Assembly: GCA_964511425.1 (NCBI GenBank)
Contig: CAZEFI010000011.1
Location: 1-47,960 of the forward strand
Length of the DNA: 47,960 nt
Reading direction: 5' to 3'
Source of the DNA: Bin55 sp964511425
GTDB taxonomy: Bacteria > Pseudomonadota > Gammaproteobacteria > Pseudomonadales > Azotimanducaceae
The first letter of the stretch is position 1. Each line of letters opens with the position of its first letter. Of the stretch, positions 42,812-47,960 are shown piece after piece. A program made the position numbers and the translations under genes. The notes beneath the pieces are model-generated. The model searched no databases and was not told where the DNA came from. It was given only the letters and a program-made list of their open reading frames with translations.

Positions 42812-43495
42812 CTAATTAGTCTTCTTCAACGCGTAAATGATTTCGTTTCTCTCTTTCCCAACGGCATTGATGACGTCGCATCGACGTAAACAATAGACAG
42901 CTTGTTGGGCGAGTCGCCGAGTAATGCATACGCGTTCTGATACCTGTTTGGTCGTAAACGTAACCGGCACCCTTTTTTCGAATAACAACCAAAGGTCATG
43001 CGGGTCGTTAAATAGATGGGTATCAAGAGGTTCGATCAGTCTTCGGTCGACCGTTATCCAATGTCGTTTCCGCCATCCTCTGTTACCATCATAAACGCGA
43101 ATCTGTTCTTCGTGGATTAAGGGGACTTCTAGACTGAAATTGGGATGCAAGATTATCTCAGGACCAGAAACAAAGGCTGCAAAGATGTCAAAAATAGTTT
43201 TCTTTTTCGGCGATTTCCGTTGCTGTACGCTACCATTTTCCTGTGTTTTTGAAATCGTCGTTCGTGCGGCAATGGGATAGACTAAATGCAGGACGTGCTC
43301 GCGCAAAAGATTGTAAAGTTTGGGTATGACGTGGTGTAAGTTACTAGTTTGGATTTCGACAATACGGTTTGTTTTCTTTATATCAACGATGTAGTCACCC
43401 ACGGGACACTCGATTTCATCGCCGTCTTCGGCGTAGAGTTCTTTTAAGCTCTTATGTAATGCGCTCTCGTTGAGCGTCCCAATATTAGAGTGCAT
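42812..43495 (-). CDS. conserved protein with nuclease-like N-terminal half and winged-helix-like C-terminus
   Basis: 227 aa from ATG 43495; ATG 43552 would add 19 basic, non-typical residues. I do not recognise a named family, although the layout recalls uncharacterised bacterial proteins of similar length. The N-terminal part has ALHKSLKELYA, then VGDYIVDIKK followed by RIVEIQTSN, a D...ExQ arrangement like the PD-(D/E)XK nuclease core. A lysine-rich stretch (QRKSPKKKTIFDIF) is followed by NFSLEVPLIHEEQIRVYDG and RGWRKRHWITVDRRLIE. The last 55 residues (FTTKQVSERVCITRRLAQQ ... VGKERNEIIYAL) look like a winged helix-turn-helix. Nuclease activity is inference. Same strand as the antiporter downstream, 89 nt away. 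Confidence 0.6.
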   Translation of the reverse strand: MHSNIGTLNESALHKSLKELYAEDGDEIECPVGDYIVDIKKTNRIVEIQTSNLHHVIPKLYNLLREHVLHLVYPIAARTTISKTQENGSVQQRKSPKKKTIFDIFAAFVSGPEIILHPNFSLEVPLIHEEQIRVYDGNRGWRKRHWITVDRRLIEPLDTHLFNDPHDLWLLFEKRVPVTFTTKQVSERVCITRRLAQQAVYCLRRCDVINAVGKERNEIIYALKKTN

Positions 43496-43642
43496 ATTGA
43501 GTTTGTGCCGAGGCCTCCTATCGACGTGTTTTGGAAATGAGTATACATGCATCGACTACACTAAAATTCTGTGTGCTTCCAAACGGAGAATCAGTTCCGC
43601 AATCTTGGTGGTAGTGCTAAGACGGTTGCTTACTCGACTTAG

Positions 43643-45260
43643 ATGAATAACACTCGACTCTATGTANNNNNNNNNNNNNNNNNNNNNNNNNNNNNNNNNN
43701 NNNNNNNNNNNNNNNNNNNNNNNNNNNNNNNNNNNNNNNNNNNNNNNNNNNNNNNNNNNNNNNNNNTTTGAGTCGTTTTTTCCAGATCGGCGTTTGTTCT
43801 TTGTCGAAGGACGGGAGATTTTCTTACCGACGAATCGCGCCTATGGTTCCTTGGTTCCTTTTCACTCACGCCGTATTGGAGATCGTCCGTCTCCACCACA
43901 AGTCGACCAAGGTGTGGTATTAGATTTGTCTAGGTCGGCCTTTGGTACCGAACTACACGGTGCGTTGAAGGGAACAGGCCAGTTCAAGCGAATTCGGTAT
44001 GGAGTACTCGGTGCATGGGAAAAAGATGTTTTATTTCGCGTTCAATCAGAATCTGCGGTCTACGACTTGAAAAACGCAGGCCGAGAGTTCGGCGTATTGC
44101 GCGTTCTGTACGAAGACAATCAGACTGCACGAATTGGATTGGGCATGCTTTCTGCAATTGCTTGGGACAAAACACGGGGCGACGCGTTTACGCATTCGAT
44201 TGATGCGCGCTTTCAATCAGAGTCGGGGAGGATTCGTACGGAGTCTCAGATTCTCATGACCGACGTTGCAAATCAAGACATAGGGTACGCAGGTTTTATA
44301 GACTTCCGATATCGCCAATCGAATACGTTGCGCCACTCGTTGGAGATCACGTACATTGGCTCAGAATTTGACCTTAGCCGTACTGGATACGCTTCACGAG
44401 GGGATCGCACTTCAACACGATATAACCTCTCGAATGTTCAATACCAGACTCCGCGTTTTCGAGAAGTACATCACAGTGTTGCGCTATCGGGTAGTTGGAA
44501 TAGTTCTGGGGAACGTACTAACACTAGCCTTGGGCTGGGAGTTTCTGTTCGAGACCGAGACCAAAATAGTTGGTCGGTTTCAGTGAATTACAAGCCAGCG
44601 TATGTTGACGATGCGACAGCGTACCAAAGTTTAACTTTTCGCACTGAACAATCGGCCGGAATTTGGATGGGTCTCGCGACAAATAACACTAAAAATTTCT
44701 ATCAAACTGTGTGGTTTGGCGTTCAAGAAAGTCGAATTCAGGGAAAATCGAATTCATTGGGGTTTCAGTTGGTATATCGACCACGAGAAAGATTGACTAT
44801 CAACTGGCAACTCTCAAAAGACTTGAACGATGGACAAATTCTTTACCGAGGCGATAGGAATTTCATCCGCTATCGAAGTTGGAGTCCGACCTCGAGCACT
44901 TCAATACAAATCTTTGTGACAAAGCGACAACGGATTCGGTTAGACTTTCAATGTCGTATGATCCAAGCCAAAGCTTACGAATATCTCACCTATGACGATA
45001 TGGCTAATCAGATACGTTCTCGAGGGTTTGAAGTAAATCAGGATCACGATGATTTTTCGATATCTCGCACGACTTTTCAACTAAGATATCGGTGGGAAAT
45101 CGCACCACTGTCGGATCTTTTTATCGTCTATACACGCACCGGCGCCCTAAATATGACCGTACAGAATGCGGTTTTGCAAACGTTGCGCGAAACTATCAGA
45201 CAACGGGATACAGAGAATTTAGCGATTAAGTTCAGGTGGCGAACACCGTTGGATTATTGA
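43643..45260 (+). CDS. DUF5916-type protein, N-terminal part lost in scaffold gap
   Basis: After the gap, 497 codons are open from 43767. The first visible residues, FFPDRRLFFVEGREIF, match the FFPERRPFFLEGxxxF signature of DUF5916 proteins, which usually carry an N-terminal carbohydrate-binding (CBM9-like) domain. The remainder is a long run of alternating hydrophobic/polar strands ending in ...FRWRTPLDY, consistent with a beta-barrel-like or beta-rich exported protein. ATG 43643 (MNNTRLYV) before the gap is the most likely start, but its frame differs from the post-gap frame across exactly 100 Ns, so the real gap length is unknown. Function unknown; envelope or polysaccharide-related roles are guesses. 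Confidence 0.65.
43667..43766. other. 100-N scaffold gap
   Basis: Exactly 100 Ns, placeholder for unknown sequence, probably the signal peptide and CBM9-like region of the DUF5916 gene. From typical family sizes, several hundred bp may be missing. An additional gene in the gap cannot be excluded. Confidence 0.95.
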
Positions 45261-45304
45261 GACCAAGTTAACATAAACGATTCGAAAATTAGCGATTTAG
45301 AACT

Positions 45305-45757
45305 ATGCAAGTACCCGAGTTCATGTTTTGTGTTATCAACCCGATGATGCGATTTTCTTTACGTTCTCCCTTTCATCTCTTCTTCAGCCACAACCTCATG
45401 CTCATTCGATATGTTGGTCGGAAGTCAGGCAAACATTACGAAATCCCTGTACGGTACGCGGAGCGCGACGGAGTAATTAAATGCTTTACCGACAAAACTG
45501 CTGGTTGGTGGCCGAATTTACGAGACAATTCAGATGTCTCGTTGCTCATTCGCGGAAGTGAGATGAAGGTAAGTACTCAGGTCGTAGTCGGTGAAACGGA
45601 AATGTTGATTTCAGAGCTCACTAAACATTTAAATGAATTTCCTGGTGATGCTGTCTATAAGGACGTTAGACTAGACCATCAGCGTCGGCCAGCGGCCGAG
45701 GACATTGCAAAACATGCAGAGGTGGCGGTTTTAGTCATTGCGACGCCAATAGATTAA
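45305..45757 (+). CDS. nitroreductase/deazaflavin-dependent oxidoreductase family protein (DUF385-like)
   Basis: 150 aa. Single split beta-barrel flavin-binding fold of the Ddn/DUF385 type: HNLMLIRYVGRKSGKHYEIPVRYAE in two stretches, GWWPNLRDNSDVSLLIRG, then a C-terminal helix. Members bind F420 or FMN and reduce diverse substrates; in a gammaproteobacterium FMN/FAD or an unknown cofactor is more likely than F420. It lies 44 nt after the DUF5916 gene on the same strand. Confidence 0.75.
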   Translation: MQVPEFMFCVINPMMRFSLRSPFHLFFSHNLMLIRYVGRKSGKHYEIPVRYAERDGVIKCFTDKTAGWWPNLRDNSDVSLLIRGSEMKVSTQVVVGETEMLISELTKHLNEFPGDAVYKDVRLDHQRRPAAEDIAKHAEVAVLVIATPID

Positions 45758-45777
45758 TCATTGACATCGTTAGGATT

Positions 45778-45822
45778 GTTCAAGACCGAACGCCGATAGG
45801 TCGGCTCGCCAGTTCTTTGAAC
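45778..45822. terminator. nested hairpin between convergent genes, likely bidirectional terminator
   Basis: Inner stem GCCGA (45792-45796)/TCGGC (45801-45805) with a 4-nt loop. An outer stem GTTCAAG (45778-45784) pairs with CTTTGAAC (45815-45822) with one bulged T. It fills the 66-nt space between the convergent flavoprotein and metH genes. No strong U-run, so efficiency is uncertain. Confidence 0.4.
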
Positions 45823-45823
45823 A

Positions 45824-47959
45824 CTAGCCAACCAAATTTGAAGTAGCAAAACTAAGCCAGTTTGTGACTTCTTCGACGCGTTTGCCTTGTCGGTTACTGT
45901 AATCCTCGAGTTGATCAGTTTGGACTTCCTTCACGTTAAAGTACTTAGATGCAGGGTGCGAAAAATACCAACCTGCGATGGTAGCGGCAGGGTGCATCGC
46001 AAAGTTCTCCGTCAAGTATGCGCTGGTGTGCTGAGTTGCGTCGAGCAGTTCAAATAAGGGTACCTTTTCCCTGTGGTTGGGACACGCAGGGTACCCCGGT
46101 GCAGGACGAATACCGCGATATCGTTCTCTGATTAGCTCTTCGTTGGAGAGATTTTCGTTGGGGTCATATCCCCAATCTTGTACTCGGATATTCCGATGCA
46201 AGTATTCAGCGAATGACTCGACCAAGCGATCCATCAGTGCTTTTAACATAATTCGGTCGTAGTCATCTTCGATATCGGACGAATGAGGATATTGATCGAC
46301 CGAAACGGCAAATCCACCGAGATAATCTTGCATCGGTGGTTCAGCCAAAAAGTCACTTAGACAGTAGTTGTACCCTTGTTGTGCGTGCTGTTGGCGTAAG
46401 TGGTAAAGAGTTTGTAGTACATCAGTTCTTTTTTCATCTTGCCATAGCACGATGTCGTCTCCACTTCGGTTAGCGGGCCAAAAGCCAAACACACCTTTAG
46501 CAACAACCAATTCCTGATCGATAATCTTTTTTAGGAACATCTGTGCGTCGTGATACAGTTCCTTCGCAGCTATACCGACAACTTGGTCCTCTAGTATTTG
46601 TGGAAACTTTCCAGCGAGAGACCACGACATAAAGAATGGTTCCCAATCAATAGTCGGTATCAATGCTTCTATGGTTGGAAGTTCAACTTGCTGTACTCCA
46701 AGAAATTGAGGTTTTGGAGGTACGTAGTTCCTCCAATCCCACGAGAATCCGTTAGCTCTCGCTTCCGTGATGGTTCGATACTCTCGTTTCTTGGTTTTGG
46801 ACCGGCGATCTCTGATACCTTGATATTCGGCTCGAACGGATTCGATGTAGGCGGAGCGATCTTGATCCGACAGTAAGGAAGCCATGACTCCCACACTTTT
46901 AGATGCATCGGGGACGTAAACCACCGGACCGGAGTACGCAGGATCAATTTTTACCGCGGTGTGAGTTTTCGAAGTTGTTGCGCCACCAATGAGCAACGGT
47001 ATCGTGAATCCAAGCCGCTCCATTTCACTTGCTACGTGCACCATCTCATTCAGAGATGGTGTGATTAGTCCTGACAAACCGATGATGTCCACCTGTTCCT
47101 GACGAGCAGTGTCAAGAATTTTTTCCGCCGGTACCATGACACCAAGATCGATAACTCGATAGTTATTGCATTGTAAAACGACTCCCACAATGTTCTTTCC
47201 AATGTCGTGGACATCTCCTTTAACTGTAGCGGTAACAATCGTTCCTTTTGCCCGTACCACACCCGTCGAAGACTTTTCTTCTTCGATGAAGGGGACCAAG
47301 TAACTTACGGCTTGTTTCATCACTCGAGCACTTTTGACGACCTGTGGTAAAAACATTTTTCCAGCAGCAAATAGATCACCAACGACATCCATACCAGACA
47401 TTAGTGGTCCTTCGATTACCTCGATCGCTCGAGAGACTTGTTGGCGTGCTTCTTCGGTGTCTTCAACGATGAATTTCGTGATTCCTTGGACTAACGAGTA
47501 TTCAAGCCTTGCATTGACTGATTCGGCACGCCAGGCTAGCGTATCTGTCTGACGGTGCGTGGCTTTTCCCGAGTATCTTTGTGCGACCTCCAACAGTCGT
47601 TCACCAGCATTGGAGTCAGTATTAAGTATTGCGGCTTCAACAACCTCTCGCAATTCTATGGGAATATCGTCATAGTTTCCCAGTTGACCAGGATTGACGA
47701 TACCCATGGTAAGACCTGCTTTGATAGCATGGTAGAGAAAGACCGTGTGAATCGCTTCCCTAACTCTTTCATTACCCCGAAAAGAAAACGAAACATTGCT
47801 TATACCGCCGGAAGTATGGCAAAGAGGAAGATTGTCGGTTACCCATTGACAGGTTCGAATAAAGTCAATTCCGTAGGTACGGTGTTCTTCTAAACCGGTC
47901 GCTACGGCAAATACATTCGGGTCAAAAATGATGTTACAAGGATCAAAATCTGCTTTATG
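45824..47959 (-). CDS. metH: cobalamin-dependent methionine synthase, C-terminal part (5' end outside window)
   Basis: Transfers methyl from 5-methyl-THF to homocysteine. About 711 codons of the usual roughly 1220 are visible, and the frame is open to the window edge. ATG 47707 is internal: sequence upstream of it (DPNVFAVATGLEEH, TSGGISNVSFSFRG) is also clear MetH, from the folate-binding domain. Then follow the cap domain (GKMFLPQVVKSARVMKQAV), the B12 domain with the cobalt-ligand histidine in GDVHDIGKNIV (about residue 251 of the fragment), IGGATTSKTHTAVKI, and the activation domain with the AdoMet site RPAPGYPACPNH and the end PASKYFNV. Requires cobalamin. Confidence 0.96.
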   Translation of the reverse strand, partial: HKADFDPCNIIFDPNVFAVATGLEEHRTYGIDFIRTCQWVTDNLPLCHTSGGISNVSFSFRGNERVREAIHTVFLYHAIKAGLTMGIVNPGQLGNYDDIPIELREVVEAAILNTDSNAGERLLEVAQRYSGKATHRQTDTLAWRAESVNARLEYSLVQGITKFIVEDTEEARQQVSRAIEVIEGPLMSGMDVVGDLFAAGKMFLPQVVKSARVMKQAVSYLVPFIEEEKSSTGVVRAKGTIVTATVKGDVHDIGKNIVGVVLQCNNYRVIDLGVMVPAEKILDTARQEQVDIIGLSGLITPSLNEMVHVASEMERLGFTIPLLIGGATTSKTHTAVKIDPAYSGPVVYVPDASKSVGVMASLLSDQDRSAYIESVRAEYQGIRDRRSKTKKREYRTITEARANGFSWDWRNYVPPKPQFLGVQQVELPTIEALIPTIDWEPFFMSWSLAGKFPQILEDQVVGIAAKELYHDAQMFLKKIIDQELVVAKGVFGFWPANRSGDDIVLWQDEKRTDVLQTLYHLRQQHAQQGYNYCLSDFLAEPPMQDYLGGFAVSVDQYPHSSDIEDDYDRIMLKALMDRLVESFAEYLHRNIRVQDWGYDPNENLSNEELIRERYRGIRPAPGYPACPNHREKVPLFELLDATQHTSAYLTENFAMHPAATIAGWYFSHPASKYFNVKEVQTDQLEDYSNRQGKRVEEVTNWLSFATSNLVG

Positions 47960-47960
47960 T

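Noticed and set aside
47705..47707. ATG 47707 as metH start
   Set aside because: MetH-specific sequence continues in frame upstream to the window edge, so this methionine is internal.

Overview
The window reads as a compact stretch of a gammaproteobacterial chromosome, probably from a metagenome-assembled or draft genome, because it contains two 100-N scaffold gaps (6195-6294 and 43667-43766). The gene orders sdhCDAB-sucAB-lpd-sucCD, leuCDB-asd-truA-folC-SPOR-cvpA-purF, folD-tRNAs-tig-clpP-clpX-hup-ppiD and rnhA-dnaQ-nhaB are those I know from Pseudomonas-like and marine Gammaproteobacteria. Several genes usual at these junctions are absent (fimV, trpFBA, accD, lon, and cysS/glnS/ppiB). Neighbours often overlap by 4 nt or fewer, and about a third of genes start with GTG or TTG. 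This suggests a streamlined genome; I cannot name the genus from the sequence alone.

Layout. 1-10620: a complete TCA-cycle operon (succinate dehydrogenase, 2-oxoglutarate dehydrogenase E1/E2/E3, succinyl-CoA synthetase), with sucB broken by a scaffold gap. 10689-14531: htpG, gpsA and a DUF4892-type exported protein. 14563-18278: an accessory-looking stretch with a phosphorothioate-DNA-type HNH restriction endonuclease, an AruI-like thiamine-diphosphate decarboxylase and two tandem paralogous small membrane proteins separated by the longest gene-free interval in the window. 18394-27969: leucine biosynthesis, asd, truA, folC, a SPOR protein, cvpA, purF and miaE. 27995-29571: lpxH and folD on the minus strand. 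29707-30098: tRNA-Pro, tRNA-Arg and tRNA-His. 30136-37521: protein quality control (a strongly enlarged trigger factor, ClpP, ClpX, PpiD), HU, RNase HI and DnaQ. 37542-47960: NhaB antiporter, SohB protease, an AcuI-like reductase, a CPA2-type antiporter, an unrecognised nuclease-like/winged-helix protein, a gap-truncated DUF5916 protein, a deazaflavin-type nitroreductase-family protein and the C-terminal part of MetH, which runs off the window.

Functionally this is mostly housekeeping: the succinyl-CoA half of the TCA cycle, branched-chain and aspartate-family amino-acid synthesis, folate and methionine C1 metabolism, lipid A synthesis, proteostasis and Na+/H+ homeostasis. The most unusual items are the 595-residue trigger factor with an acidic insertion in its PPIase region and a long C-terminal tail, the tandem small membrane protein pair, the nuclease-like winged-helix protein at 42812-43495, and a lone SBD-HNH (type IV) restriction enzyme. 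I saw no CRISPR array, insertion sequence, prophage or convincing multi-gene defence island.
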